Assembly (NCBI RefSeq): GCF_005938675.2
Contig: NZ_VCCH02000027.1
Span: 1 to 64,000, forward strand
Source of the DNA: Mycobacterium sp. KBS0706
GTDB lineage: Bacteria; Pseudomonadota; Alphaproteobacteria; DSM-16000; Inquilinaceae
Direction: 5' to 3'
DNA length: 64,000 nucleotides
Shown here piece by piece: positions 44,713 through 53,737 of this stretch (position 1 is its first letter; each line of letters starts with the position of its first letter). The notes beneath the pieces were generated by a model, which saw nothing but the letters and a program-made list of their open reading frames with translations, had not been told where the DNA came from and ran no database searches. The position numbers and the translations under genes are program-made.

Positions 44713-45288
44713 TCAGGACCGACGGACTGGTCCGATCCCGTGCCCAAGTCGGCCTGACCAGCGGGCGATGCCGCGCTGCACCCCCGCGGCAACCAGTCCG
44801 GTCGCCGCCAGCATCGCCGCGGTGTGCAGGGCGACGGCGGCCAAAGCGAGGGCGAGCGAACCGGAGGCGGTCAGGGCCGGGCCGCCGGACAGGCAGATCG
44901 GCACCAGGGCCGGCACCAGCATCAGCCCGGCGCCATGCGCCGTCGCCATCAGGAACGACCATAAGGTCAGCCCGGCGAAGCCCATGGCGAGGCCGGGCGG
45001 CGGCCGGTGCCGGCGCACGGCATGGGCCGCGCTGCAGAGAAGCAGGACCACACCGGCACCGGCGAGCGGCCAGGCGGGGTCGATCACCAGCCCGGCGGTC
45101 GCTGCCGCGGCCACCAGCGCGACCGACAGCAGATGGCCGGCCGCGATCGGGGCCAGCGAGCGCAGCGCCACCCGCCGGCTGCGGTGGCGCAGGCCGAGGG
45201 CTGTGGCGAAGGCCCAGCCGGTCGCCGGGTTCAGCCCGTGCCAGGCTCCCAGCCCGGCGACCGCCAGCCAGGGCCACAGCGCCTCCAC
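44713..45288 (-). CDS. Six-helix-type membrane protein, possible metal transporter
   Basis: A 191-residue hydrophobic protein with five or six membrane segments. GAWHGLNPATGWAFATALG near the N-terminus resembles the HGxxP region of HoxN/RcnA/HupE-type nickel-cobalt transporters and TauE-like proteins. GTG 45288 follows GAGGCGGG, which overlaps the stop region of the DUF899 gene, so the two are probably coupled. Metal transport is inference from one motif. Confidence 0.6.
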   Translation of the reverse strand: MEALWPWLAVAGLGAWHGLNPATGWAFATALGLRHRSRRVALRSLAPIAAGHLLSVALVAAAATAGLVIDPAWPLAGAGVVLLLCSAAHAVRRHRPPPGLAMGFAGLTLWSFLMATAHGAGLMLVPALVPICLSGGPALTASGSLALALAAVALHTAAMLAATGLVAAGVQRGIARWSGRLGHGIGPVRRS

Positions 45289-45296
45289 GGCCCGCC

Positions 45297-46103
45297 TCAG
45301 GCGAAGGTCTGGGCGTCGACCTTGGCCTCGGCCGGGCCGCAGCATGACTCGACCTGCTTCGGCGGCTGGTAGGTCGCGGCCGGGTCCAGCGCCGGGCCGG
45401 TCTCGTAGCGGTCGTGATGGCGCACCCATGACATGGTGAAGGCCAGCCCGTCCTCGTCGCGGCCCTTCGGCACCAGGTCGAGATAATTGTAGGTGGTCAG
45501 CTGCAGGTCGCCGCCGCGGCCGTAGGAGGAATAGGTGTGATACACGGCGCCGGCATCGTCCTTGGCGAAGACGCTGGTTCCGGGCAGCTCCTCGGCCGGG
45601 AAGGGGAATTCGCCGTAATTGTACGGCGTGGTGCCACCGGCGATCTGCTCCGGCGTGAAGGAGACGCCGAAATCGTGGTTGAAGTCGCTGCCATGCGACG
45701 ACACCCATTTGAAGCGCCAGCCCATGCGCTGCTGGAACCGCCGGATCTCGGCCAAGGGTGCGCGCGACACCGCCGTGAAGGTGACGTCACGGGCGGCCAG
45801 ATGCACCAGCGTGCCGTCGACGGTGTCTGCCAGGAACGAGCAGCTCGGGCAGCCATGCTCCCAGCCCGGCGCCAGCATGAAATGGTAGATGATCAGCTGG
45901 CTGCGCCCGGCGAACAGATCGGCCAGAGTCTCCCGGCCCTGCGGCCCGTCGAAGACATAGGGCGTGTCGATCCGGACCCAGGGCAGGGCGCGGCGCTTGC
46001 TGCTGATCTCGTCGCGGGCGCGGGTCAGGGCCTTCTCCTCGGCCAGCAGCGCCTTGCGCTCGGACAGCCAGTCCTCGCGGGATGCGATCCGGGTGGGTTG
46101 CAT
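45297..46103 (-). CDS. DUF899 thioredoxin-like family protein
   Basis: A 268-residue protein of the DUF899 family. Hallmarks include YHFMLAPGWEHGCPSCSFLADTVDG with a CPSC motif, SRAPLAEIRRFQQRMGWRFKWVSS, and YSSYGRGGD followed by YNYLDLVPKGRDE. The tail carries ESCCGPAEAK, an added vicinal cysteine pair, which might bind metal or thiols. GGAGGAC precedes ATG 46103. It is co-transcribed with the small membrane protein. An inverted repeat at 46231 may be its operator. The catalytic role of DUF899 is unclear. Confidence 0.85.
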   Translation of the reverse strand: MQPTRIASREDWLSERKALLAEEKALTRARDEISSKRRALPWVRIDTPYVFDGPQGRETLADLFAGRSQLIIYHFMLAPGWEHGCPSCSFLADTVDGTLVHLAARDVTFTAVSRAPLAEIRRFQQRMGWRFKWVSSHGSDFNHDFGVSFTPEQIAGGTTPYNYGEFPFPAEELPGTSVFAKDDAGAVYHTYSSYGRGGDLQLTTYNYLDLVPKGRDEDGLAFTMSWVRHHDRYETGPALDPAATYQPPKQVESCCGPAEAKVDAQTFA

Positions 46104-46230
46104 GGAGTCCTCCAGGGTTCGGGTGGTCGGGCGAATTGCCTCTCGATATGGTCGAGCGGGCCGGTTCGATCTCGACGGCGGCCGTCACGAATTTTTCGGC
46201 AGCCCTGCCCGTCGGCAGTGGTGAGGTATA

Positions 46231-46247
46231 AACTTAACCTGTAAGTT
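46231..46247. promoter_or_regulatory. Operator-like inverted repeat AACTTA-N5-TAAGTT
   Basis: AACTTA (46231-46236) and TAAGTT (46242-46247) are perfect inverted half-sites with a 5-bp spacer, followed by AACTTT. It sits in an AT-rich pocket between the DUF899 and TylF-like genes, in a position to control either. ArsR/MarR-type regulators bind such sites; none is encoded nearby. Confidence 0.5.
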
Positions 46248-46365
46248 AACTTTAGGGGCGGCAGGCTTCTGCGTCAAGCCTGGTTGGCGGCCGGCCCGCA
46301 ATTCCCCTTGTCCGGCGAAGGGCCGCACGGCAGCATGCCGGCCTGATCAGAATGGGGGCAGTCGG

Positions 46366-47094
46366 GTGAGCAACTCAGTCATAGGCCGCGTGGTCCGGCG
46401 CGCCGAAAGCATGATGGCATCGGCGCGGCTGTCGTCGCTGACCCGGGAGGTGGTGAAGGAGAAGCTGACCTATCTCACGCCGCAGAAGCTGGCGCGGCTG
46501 GAGGCGTCCGGTGCCGCCGTGGTCGACAAGCGGATCCCCGGCGACATCCTCGAATTCGGCGTCGCCCTCGGCGGCAGCGCGATCCTCCTCGCCGATTTCG
46601 CGAAGAGGGGCGGCCGGCACTTTCATGGCTTCGACGTGTTCGGCATGATCCCGCCGCCGACCTCCGACAAGGACGAGACCGACGCCAAGTCCCGCTACGA
46701 GACGATCGTCAGCGGCAAGTCGGTCGGCATCGAAGGGGATGACTATTACGGCTACCGGAAGGATCTCTTCGGCGATGTCTGCAAGGCCATGGCGGGCCAC
46801 GGCGTTCCCGTCGACGGGAAGACCGTGACCCTGCACAAGGGGCTGTTCGAGGACACGCTGCCCCATGTGCAGGTGCAGCAGGTCGCGCTGGCCCATGTCG
46901 ATTGCGACTGGTACGACCCGGTCAAGCTCTGCCTCGACTTCCTCGGGGCACGGCTGTCGCCGGGCGGCATGGTCATCATCGACGACTATCACGACTATGC
47001 CGGCTGCCGCACGGCCACGGACGAGTTCCTGCGCAGCCGCCCCGACTTCGCGCTCGAGGACGGTCCGAACGCGATCCTGCGCCGGCGCGCCTGA
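46366..47094 (+). CDS. TylF/MycF-like methyltransferase
   Basis: A 242-residue S-adenosylmethionine-dependent methyltransferase. GDILEFGVALGGSAILLADF is the SAM-binding region, HFHGFDVFGMIPPP follows the second strand, and LAHVDCDWYDPVKLCLDFL with GGMVIIDDYHDYAGCR holds metal-binding acidic residues as in TylF-type O-methyltransferases. The start is GTG 46366. The substrate is unknown; no biosynthetic cluster surrounds it. Confidence 0.83.
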   Translation: MSNSVIGRVVRRAESMMASARLSSLTREVVKEKLTYLTPQKLARLEASGAAVVDKRIPGDILEFGVALGGSAILLADFAKRGGRHFHGFDVFGMIPPPTSDKDETDAKSRYETIVSGKSVGIEGDDYYGYRKDLFGDVCKAMAGHGVPVDGKTVTLHKGLFEDTLPHVQVQQVALAHVDCDWYDPVKLCLDFLGARLSPGGMVIIDDYHDYAGCRTATDEFLRSRPDFALEDGPNAILRRRA

Positions 47095-47100
47095 TCCAGG

Positions 47101-47880
47101 TCAGAGCGTGCCGGGGAAGGCGCCGCCGTCGATCAGGATGTTCTGGCCGGTGATGTAGCCGGCATGGACGCTGCACAGGAAGGCGCAGGCCGCGCCGAAC
47201 TCGTCCGGCTGGCCGAAGCGGCCGGCCGGGATCGCGGCGCGGCGCCGGTCGGCGATGGCCTCGGCATCCTGGCCCGAGCGCTGGGCCGCCGCATTGATGC
47301 CGCCGCGCAGCCGGTCGGTGTCGAAGGCGCCGGGCAGCAGTCCGTTGATGGTGACGCCCTTGCCGGCCATCTGCCGGGCGACCCCGGCGATGAAGCCGGT
47401 CAGGCCGGACCGGGCGCCGTTCGACAGGCCCAGCTCCGGGATCGGCGCCTTCACCGCGCTCGAGGTGATGTTGACGATGCGGCCGAAGCCGCGCGCCGCC
47501 ATGCCGTCGACCACCGCCTTGGTCAGGAAGATCGGGGTCAGCATATTGGCGTCGACCGCCTTGATCCAGGCGTCGCGGTCCCAGTCGCGGAAATCGCCGG
47601 GCGGCGGGCCGCCGGCGTTGTTGACCAGGATGTCCGGCTCGGGGCAGGCGGCCAGGGCGGCCTCGCGGCCCGCCTCCGTGGTGATGTCGCCGGCGACGGT
47701 CGTGACCTTGGCGCCGGTGGCGCGGCGGATCGCCTCGGCCGTCGCCTCCAGCGCCTCGGCACCGCGGGCGGTGATGGTCAGCTCGACGCCTTCGCGCGCC
47801 AGCGCCAGGGCGCAGCCCTTGCCGAGGCCCTTGCTCGCGGCGCACACCAGGGCCTTGCGGCCCGCCAGTCCCAGATCCAT
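47101..47880 (-). CDS. Short-chain dehydrogenase/reductase lacking the catalytic Tyr-x3-Lys
   Basis: A 259-residue Rossmann protein. ALVCAASKGLGKGCALALA is a variant of TGxxxGxG, and DILVNNAGGPPPG is intact. At the YxxxK position it has LGLSNGARSGLTGF, so neither Tyr nor Lys is present. The C-terminal GQNILIDGGAFPGTL is normal. This matches an atypical SDR group known to lack a perfect tetrad. It may bind NAD(P) without standard reductase chemistry. A GGGAGGAGAC site precedes ATG 47880. Confidence 0.85.
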   Translation of the reverse strand: MDLGLAGRKALVCAASKGLGKGCALALAREGVELTITARGAEALEATAEAIRRATGAKVTTVAGDITTEAGREAALAACPEPDILVNNAGGPPPGDFRDWDRDAWIKAVDANMLTPIFLTKAVVDGMAARGFGRIVNITSSAVKAPIPELGLSNGARSGLTGFIAGVARQMAGKGVTINGLLPGAFDTDRLRGGINAAAQRSGQDAEAIADRRRAAIPAGRFGQPDEFGAACAFLCSVHAGYITGQNILIDGGAFPGTL

Positions 47881-47974
47881 CGTCCGTCTCCTCCCGCCCC
47901 GGCGGGTGCTTCGTGCGGAGCGGGCAGGGTGCGACGTCCGGCGGCGGATGTCACCCCATGGATGCGGGCGTCGC

Positions 47975-48724
47975 TCAGGGACCCAGCAGGCCGAGGGCGA
48001 TGGCGGTGGCCACGGCCTCGGAGCGGCTGGACGCCTGCAGCTTGCGCATCGCCGAGGCGATGTATTCGTTGACGGTGTGGACCGACAGCGTCAGCTGGCG
48101 GGCGATGCCCTTGCTCGACGCGCCCTGGGCGATCCGCGCCAGGCAGTCGCGCTCACGCCCCGTCAGCTCGGGCCCGGCCTGCACCAGCTGGGCGGCCCTG
48201 CGCCGGTCCGCGGCGGCGGCGATGCGCCCCTCGATCTGCACCGCCCGGTCGAGATGCGGCGTCACGGCCTGCAGCAGCCGCAGCTCCTCGGCCGTGTAGG
48301 TCGGCCGCTGGCGGGGCCGGTAGATCGCCAGGCAGACCGGCTGTGCCGCGATGTCCACCGTGTACCAGGACAGGCAGAACCAGAGATGGTTCTGGCGGTA
48401 GAGGTCGTTGTAGATCTCCGTCCGCTCCAGCGCCGGCTCCGGCACCAGGGCGCAATCGTCGACGGCCGTGCCCGGCGGCAGCTCGAACAGCTTCGGCCAG
48501 ACCGGATCGATGGTGTGGTAATAGGCGTCGTAGGCCTGATGGGCGGCGAGGTCGAGATTGACCGTGACCGCCGTCTCCGCCGGCCGCGCCAACCAGCGCA
48601 GCACGGCGGAGGTGCCGCCGACGGCCTGCGCCATCCCCGCGACCAGCGTGGTCCAGTCCTCGTCCCCGACGGCGGCGTCATAGGCCCGCCCGATCAGGTC
48701 GCTGAGGGTGCGTTCGTCCGGCAT
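47975..48724 (-). CDS. LuxR family transcriptional regulator
   Basis: A 249-residue regulator. The C-terminal LuxR/GerE helix-turn-helix is LTGRERDCLARIAQGASSKG...LTLSVHTVNEYIASAMRKL. The N-terminal half (about 1-170) is an uncharacterised sensor-like region, not the acyl-homoserine-lactone domain in any obvious way. ATG 48724 is used. It follows the HAD gene of the polyol locus on the same strand but after 94 bp, and its target is not evident. Confidence 0.83.
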   Translation of the reverse strand: MPDERTLSDLIGRAYDAAVGDEDWTTLVAGMAQAVGGTSAVLRWLARPAETAVTVNLDLAAHQAYDAYYHTIDPVWPKLFELPPGTAVDDCALVPEPALERTEIYNDLYRQNHLWFCLSWYTVDIAAQPVCLAIYRPRQRPTYTAEELRLLQAVTPHLDRAVQIEGRIAAAADRRRAAQLVQAGPELTGRERDCLARIAQGASSKGIARQLTLSVHTVNEYIASAMRKLQASSRSEAVATAIALGLLGP

Positions 48725-48818
48725 GATGGGTGAGAAAATCGTCCTGCCCCCGGAAAAGATCGTTCCAGAAACGAAACAAGGCCGGGATTGTTCCGCAGGC
48801 CCTGTCGGGGCGGCGAGA

Positions 48819-49667
48819 CTACCAGCGGAACGAGGGCAGCAGGATGTCCGGGGCGCAGCCGACGATGGCGAATTCCCGCGCCATCTCGTCCTCTGCCATG
48901 CCGGCATGGATGCCGGTGCGGACCAGCGCGGCGGCGGCGCCGAAGCCGCGGGCGCCGGCGACGTCGTGCTCGACGCTGTCGCCGACGCAGACCACGTCGC
49001 CGGGCCGCTCCACCCCGGCGGTGGCGGCGGCGTGGCGGTACATCAGCGGATGCGGCTTGCCGACCCAGGTGACGGTGCCGCCCAGCTGCTCGTACATCTC
49101 GGCGATGCGGCCGGCGCCGAAGGCAGGGCCCAGCGGGGTCAGCATGATCTTGTCCGGGTTGGTGCACAGCGCCGGCACGCCGCGCGCCGCGGCCGGGGCC
49201 AGCAGGTCGCGGTAGCTGTCCAGCGGGATCAGGTGGCCGCGGCTGCCGGCGATCAGCACCAGGTCGGCGCCGTCGCCGGTCTCGGCCTCGGCGAAGCCCA
49301 GTGTCTCGGCGAAGCCGCGGTCCTCGCCGCTGGAGATCACCAGGCAGCGGGCGCCGCTGCCGGGCGACACCGGCAGCGTGCCGCTCTGCAGCAGCGCCAG
49401 GGCGACGTCGCCGGAGGTGACGAAATGGTCGTAGCTGTCGCGGGCGAAGCCCAGCGTCTCCATCCGCCGCGCATTGTAGGCGGCGGAGCGGCCGGAATTG
49501 GACAAGAGCACGATGTGCCGGCCGGCGTCCTTCAGCCGGCGCAGCGCCTCGATCGCGCCGGGATAGGGGTGGCGCCCGTCGTGCAGCACGCCGTACTGGT
49601 CGATGAAGAAGGTGCCGAAGCGGTCGACGAGGCCGCCGATCCCATCCACCTGTTCGATCATCGGCAT
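48819..49667 (-). CDS. HAD superfamily (subclass IIA) protein, atypical motif I
   Basis: A 282-residue HAD protein, last gene of the polyol-type locus. Motif I is FFIDQYGVLHDG: nucleophile Asp23 is present, but the second Asp of DxD is Tyr25. Motif II is VLLSNSGRSA, motif III is in TWVGKPHP, and motif IV is VCVGDSVEHDVAGA. The DxYGVLHDG form occurs in a HAD-IIA subgroup of unknown function. Loss of the general acid/base Asp makes ordinary phosphatase activity uncertain. ATG 49667 overlaps the kinase stop as TGATG, so translation is coupled. Confidence 0.83.
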   Translation of the reverse strand: MPMIEQVDGIGGLVDRFGTFFIDQYGVLHDGRHPYPGAIEALRRLKDAGRHIVLLSNSGRSAAYNARRMETLGFARDSYDHFVTSGDVALALLQSGTLPVSPGSGARCLVISSGEDRGFAETLGFAEAETGDGADLVLIAGSRGHLIPLDSYRDLLAPAAARGVPALCTNPDKIMLTPLGPAFGAGRIAEMYEQLGGTVTWVGKPHPLMYRHAAATAGVERPGDVVCVGDSVEHDVAGARGFGAAAALVRTGIHAGMAEDEMAREFAIVGCAPDILLPSFRW

Positions 49668-50929
49668 CAAGACGCTCCAAGTCCGGCCAGGGCCAGCCGG
49701 GCTGTACCCTCTGCCGCGTCCTCCGACAAGGCCGGCAGGAAGGGCACGCCGAGCTGCCGGCGGCGGATCTCGGTCCAGCCGGCATTGGCGGCACCGCCGC
49801 CGACGCTGCGCAGCGAGGTCACGGCGGGCGCGCCGAGCTTCCCCAGCAGGCGATAGGCCCGGGCCTCGATCCCGGCGATGCCCTCCAGCACGCCCTGGAA
49901 GAACAATGCTTCGTCCTGCGGCCGCGGCTCCAGCACCGGCGCCAGCGCGGGGTCGGCCACCGGGAAGCGTTCACCCGGGCGGGGCAGGGGATAGTAGGAC
50001 AGGCCAGTCGGGCGGTCCGGCTGCAGCGCCGCGGTCAGCGCCGGCAGCCGGTCACGGCCGAACAGCTGGGCGATCACCGCGCCGCCGCTGTTGGACGCGC
50101 CGCCGACCAGCCAGCGGTCGCCCATGCGGTGGCTGTAGACGCCGTGCTGCGGAGAATCGACCGGTCGATCGGACAATAATTTGATGACGAGGGTCGATCC
50201 CAGCGCCGTGACCGCATCGCCGACCGCATCCGCCCCGGTGGCGAGGAAGGAGGCGCAGCCATCGGTGGTGCCGGCGACCACCCGCGCGCCGGCCGGCAGG
50301 CCGAGCGCGACGGCCGCCGCATCCACCGGGCCTGTCGGCGTGCCCGGCGCCACGGCTCGCGGCAGGGCGGCGGGGTCGATGCCGAGCCCGAAGATCCAGT
50401 CCGGCCAGCGCCGGGCCACCGGGTCGTAGCCGGTCTTCAGCGCGTTGTTCTCGTCGGTGACGTCGAAGCGGCCGGACAGGCGGCCGGCGACCCAGTCAGC
50501 CTGGTGCAGAACTCTGACCGCCCCGGGCCGGCGCAGCAGCACCGAAGCGCGGGCGAGGGCGGAGCTGCGGCCGCGGGCGGCGCTGCCGGCCGGGGCCGCG
50601 GCGTCGATCCGCGCGACCACCGCATCGTCCGGGCAGGGATCGTTGTACATCAGCGCCGGGCCGACCGGCCGTCCCGCCGCATCGGTCACCAGGACGGTGC
50701 CGGAGGTGCCGTCGACCGAGACGGCGCCGATCTGGGACAGGTCGGCCTCCGCCGCCAGCCGGCGCAGCGCCGCCACCGTGGCCAGCCACCACATCTCCGG
50801 GTCGCGCGGGTCCAGCCCTGGGCCGTCGGTCGCCATGGCGCCGCGGCCGACTGGGCGGCCGGCGGAATCCACCGCCACCGCCCGCACGCCGGAGGTGCCG
50901 ACATCGATGCCGATCGCGCGCGCAGTCAT
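49667..50929 (-). CDS. FGGY family carbohydrate kinase (second copy in locus)
   Basis: A 420-residue sugar kinase, shorter than the 480-520 residues usual for the family. GIDVGTSGVRAVAVDSAG is the N-terminal phosphate-binding motif, GAVSVDGTSGTVLV follows, and VGGGAANAGWTEIRRRQLG carries the C-terminal FGGY ATP-binding region. It follows the 350-residue class II aldolase by 2 bp and overlaps the HAD gene. It would phosphorylate a ketose or polyol intermediate; the substrate is unknown. Confidence 0.85.
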   Translation of the reverse strand: MTARAIGIDVGTSGVRAVAVDSAGRPVGRGAMATDGPGLDPRDPEMWWLATVAALRRLAAEADLSQIGAVSVDGTSGTVLVTDAAGRPVGPALMYNDPCPDDAVVARIDAAAPAGSAARGRSSALARASVLLRRPGAVRVLHQADWVAGRLSGRFDVTDENNALKTGYDPVARRWPDWIFGLGIDPAALPRAVAPGTPTGPVDAAAVALGLPAGARVVAGTTDGCASFLATGADAVGDAVTALGSTLVIKLLSDRPVDSPQHGVYSHRMGDRWLVGGASNSGGAVIAQLFGRDRLPALTAALQPDRPTGLSYYPLPRPGERFPVADPALAPVLEPRPQDEALFFQGVLEGIAGIEARAYRLLGKLGAPAVTSLRSVGGGAANAGWTEIRRRQLGVPFLPALSEDAAEGTARLALAGLGAS

Positions 50930-50931
50930 GC

Positions 50932-51984
50932 TCACCCCTCCCGCCGGCTCAGCGACTGCCGGTACTGCTCCGCATCCCACTGGGTCAGCTCGTCGATCTG
51001 CGGCTGGGTGAAGGCCTGGACCGGGGTGCCGGCCGGCACCCGCCCGGCGACATCGGCCAGGCATCGCGCCATCTCGTCCGCGCCGCGCAACACGCCCTGG
51101 TGCAGCACCACGCCGTGGCCCGGCACGCCGACGATCGCCGGCGCGCGCGGCCCTTCGCCCAAAGTCGCCAGCTCGGCCGGAATCCGGGCCATGGCGAGGG
51201 CGGCGCCGAGGAAGATCACATGGTCGGGGTAGAAGGCCCCAGCCGTGGCCAGCGCCAAGCTGTCGGGATCGGTCGCCGCGTCATGCGCCACCGGGTCCTG
51301 CGGCAGCCGGTAGGGCGTGCCGCGGATGAGTTCTGCCAGCGCCTCCGGCTGCGTCGCAGGGGAGGGGCGGCGTGGCATGGCGAGGGCGGCGCAGGCCCGG
51401 TCCAGCAATTCGCCCGCCGCGGCAATGCCGTCGGCCGCGACCACCAGCCCGTGATTGCCCAGCACCACGACATTGGTGGCGGGCTTGAGCCGCGCGGCGA
51501 TCGCCTGCGACAGGGTCAGGCCCGGCTTGCAATAGGGCACGAAGGCCCAGTCCACGCCGGGCAGCCCGTCCAGCCGCTCGGCCAACAGCACCTCGGCATC
51601 GGCGCGGATGGCCAGGGCGATTGTCGACACGCAATGGACATGCAGCACCACGGCGAAGGGGAAGACGGCATGCACCGTGGTCTCGATCGACGGCCGCAGC
51701 CCGCGGGGATTGTGCTCCGCCACCACGAAGTCGCGGGCGGTCTCGGCGGCGGGGTCGCCGTTGCGCATCGCCTGCAGCAGCGGGTCGAGCCGCACCGGCA
51801 CCAGGATCTCCTCCTCCTCGGCCCGGGCCAGCCAGGTGCCGGAGGCCTTGATCCACATCGTGCCGCCGCGCTTCAGCGAGGTGTTGCCGCCGGCAGCTTG
51901 TACCCGATCGGGATCTCGGCCGAGTTGCGCGGAGAGGGTGCGCAGGGCGCGGAGATCGGGATCGGTCGCTGGGTCGAGGGTCAT
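50932..51984 (-). CDS. Class II aldolase/adducin family protein (long form)
   Basis: A 350-residue protein. The class II aldolase core has QAAGGNTSLKRGGTMWIKASGTWL, SIETTVHAVFPFAVVLHVHCVS with a zinc-type HVH, and VVLGNHGLVVAAD. An extra C-terminal region of about 120 residues makes it longer than FucA-type aldolases and similar to rhamnulose-phosphate-aldolase-domain proteins. It opens the third module of the locus, just downstream of repeat copy 2. A retro-aldol or epimerase role on a sugar phosphate is likely. Confidence 0.82.
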   Translation of the reverse strand: MTLDPATDPDLRALRTLSAQLGRDPDRVQAAGGNTSLKRGGTMWIKASGTWLARAEEEEILVPVRLDPLLQAMRNGDPAAETARDFVVAEHNPRGLRPSIETTVHAVFPFAVVLHVHCVSTIALAIRADAEVLLAERLDGLPGVDWAFVPYCKPGLTLSQAIAARLKPATNVVVLGNHGLVVAADGIAAAGELLDRACAALAMPRRPSPATQPEALAELIRGTPYRLPQDPVAHDAATDPDSLALATAGAFYPDHVIFLGAALAMARIPAELATLGEGPRAPAIVGVPGHGVVLHQGVLRGADEMARCLADVAGRVPAGTPVQAFTQPQIDELTQWDAEQYRQSLSRREG

Positions 51985-52020
51985 GGGCAGGGCTCCCGAA
52001 CCGGCAGATAGAGTTTTGCG

Positions 52021-52155
52021 TTGCCTCTCCCGCTTGCGGGAGAGGTCGGGCTCGCGGAGCGAGACCGGGTGAGGGGATTTTGTCGAGGCCGGTGCCAGCC
52101 CTCACCCGGACGTCCTGGCGGACGTCCGACCTCTCCCGCCAGGCGGGAGAGGCAA
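52021..52155. repeat. Dispersed hairpin-ended repeat, copy 2
   Basis: A 135-bp element with the same TTGCCTCTCCCGC...GCGGGAGAGGCAA ends as copy 1, in the opposite orientation. The central 40 bp match the reverse complement of copy 1 with about one mismatch. Inner hairpins differ: GGACGTCC-GCCA-GGACGTCC here. It lies inside the polyol-type locus, between the GlpD-like and second aldolase genes. Confidence 0.87.
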
Positions 52156-52183
52156 AGCGATGGCTCTTGCTTCAACCAGCCCA

Positions 52184-53707
52184 TCACCGCCCCGCCGCCT
52201 GGGCAGCCGGAGCCGGTGCCGCGTCCAGCCATTGGGTGAAGGCCAAGGTCTCCTCAGGCGACAGGTGCAGACCGTGCTTGGTCCGGCGCCGCAGGATGTC
52301 GTCGGCGTCCTCCGCCCATTCCTGCGCCCGCAGCCAGGCCGCCTCGCGCTCATAGAGCAGGCCGCCGAAATGCCGGCCGAGATCGGCCGTCGACCCGGCG
52401 CCGTCCAGCAGCGCATCGGCCCGGGTGCCGTAGAGCCGGCCGTAATGCAGCGCCAGCGCCTCCGGCAGCCAGGGGTGGCGGCGGCGGAACTCCGCCAGCC
52501 AGCGCTCGAAATCGGCGCCGGGCATGTCGCCGCCGGGCAGCGGCGACGCCGCGGTCCAGGCCGGGCCCATCGCCGGGAAGAACGGGCGCAGCCGGTCCAG
52601 CGCGTGCTCGGCCAGCTTGCGGAAAGTGGTGATCTTGCCGCCGAACACCGACAGGATCGGCGCGCGGCCGCCCTCATCGTCGACATCGAAGACATAGTCG
52701 CGGGTGACGGCCGAGGGGTTGGCGGCGTCATCGTCGAACAGCGGCCGCACCCCGGCGAAGGAATGCACCACGTCCTGCGGCCCGATCTGGCGCTGGAACG
52801 CCCGGTTCAGCACACCACAGAGATACTCGACCTCCTTCGGGTCGACCGCGACCTGGTCGGGGTCGCCGGTCTGCGGGATGTCGGTGGTGCCAATCAGCAG
52901 GTAGCCGTGCTCATACGGGTTGATGAAGATCACCCGCTTGTCTGTGTTCTGCACCAGATAGGCCTGCGGCCCGTCATAGAACTTCCGCACCACGATATGG
53001 CTGCCGCGCACCAGCCGGATCTTCTTGCCGGACTTCAAGCCGGCGGCGCCGGTCAGCACCTTGTCGACCCAGGGGCCGGCGGCGTTGGCGACGGCGCGGG
53101 CGACGACGGCCCTGTCCGCCCCGCCGCCGGCCGGGCGCAGCACCGCATGCCACAGCCCGTCGCGCCGCCGCAGCGACACGCATTCGGTGCGGGTCAGGAT
53201 CCCGGCGCCGCGCTCGGCCGCGCCGATCGCGTTCAGCACCACCAGCCGGGCGTCGTCGACCCAGCAGTCGGAATACTCGAAGCCGCGGCGGAAGCGGTCC
53301 TGCAGCGGCTTGCCCTCGGGGGCGCGGTGCAGGTCCAGGCCGCGGCTGGCCGGCAGCTTCTTGCGGCCGCCGAGATGGTCGTACAGGTACAGCCCGAGCC
53401 GCAGCAGCCAGGCCGGGCGCAGGAAGCTGTCATGCGGCAGCACGAAGCGCATCGGCCAGATGATGTGCGGCGCTGCCGCCAGCAGCACTTCGCGCTCGAT
53501 CAGCGCCTCGCGCACCAGCCGGAACTCGTAATATTCGAGATAGCGCAGGCCGCCATGCACCAGCTTGCCGCTGCGGCTCGACGTGCCCTCGGCCAGGTCG
53601 CCCTTCTCGCACAGCAGCACCGACAGGCCACGCCCGACCGCATCGCGGGCGATGCCGGCGCCATTGACGCCGCCGCCGACCACCAGCAGGTCGACGACGG
53701 GTTCCAT
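52184..53707 (-). CDS. GlpD/EryB-like FAD-dependent dehydrogenase
   Basis: A 507-residue FAD enzyme of the glycerol-3-phosphate dehydrogenase family. VDLLVVGGGVNGAGIARDA binds FAD, GTSSRSGKLVHGGLRYLEYYEF is the family signature, and VFGGKITTFRKLAEHAL is in the second half. It would oxidise a polyol phosphate at the membrane and pass electrons to quinone. ATG 53707 has GGAG six bases upstream and is preferred over 53731. Neighbouring FGGY kinase and aldolase suggest a kinase-then-oxidation route like EryA/EryB for erythritol, but glycerol 3-phosphate itself is possible. Confidence 0.87.
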   Translation of the reverse strand: MEPVVDLLVVGGGVNGAGIARDAVGRGLSVLLCEKGDLAEGTSSRSGKLVHGGLRYLEYYEFRLVREALIEREVLLAAAPHIIWPMRFVLPHDSFLRPAWLLRLGLYLYDHLGGRKKLPASRGLDLHRAPEGKPLQDRFRRGFEYSDCWVDDARLVVLNAIGAAERGAGILTRTECVSLRRRDGLWHAVLRPAGGGADRAVVARAVANAAGPWVDKVLTGAAGLKSGKKIRLVRGSHIVVRKFYDGPQAYLVQNTDKRVIFINPYEHGYLLIGTTDIPQTGDPDQVAVDPKEVEYLCGVLNRAFQRQIGPQDVVHSFAGVRPLFDDDAANPSAVTRDYVFDVDDEGGRAPILSVFGGKITTFRKLAEHALDRLRPFFPAMGPAWTAASPLPGGDMPGADFERWLAEFRRRHPWLPEALALHYGRLYGTRADALLDGAGSTADLGRHFGGLLYEREAAWLRAQEWAEDADDILRRRTKHGLHLSPEETLAFTQWLDAAPAPAAQAAGR

Positions 53708-53737
53708 CCCTTGCTCCGCCCCAGCCGCCATCGCTGC

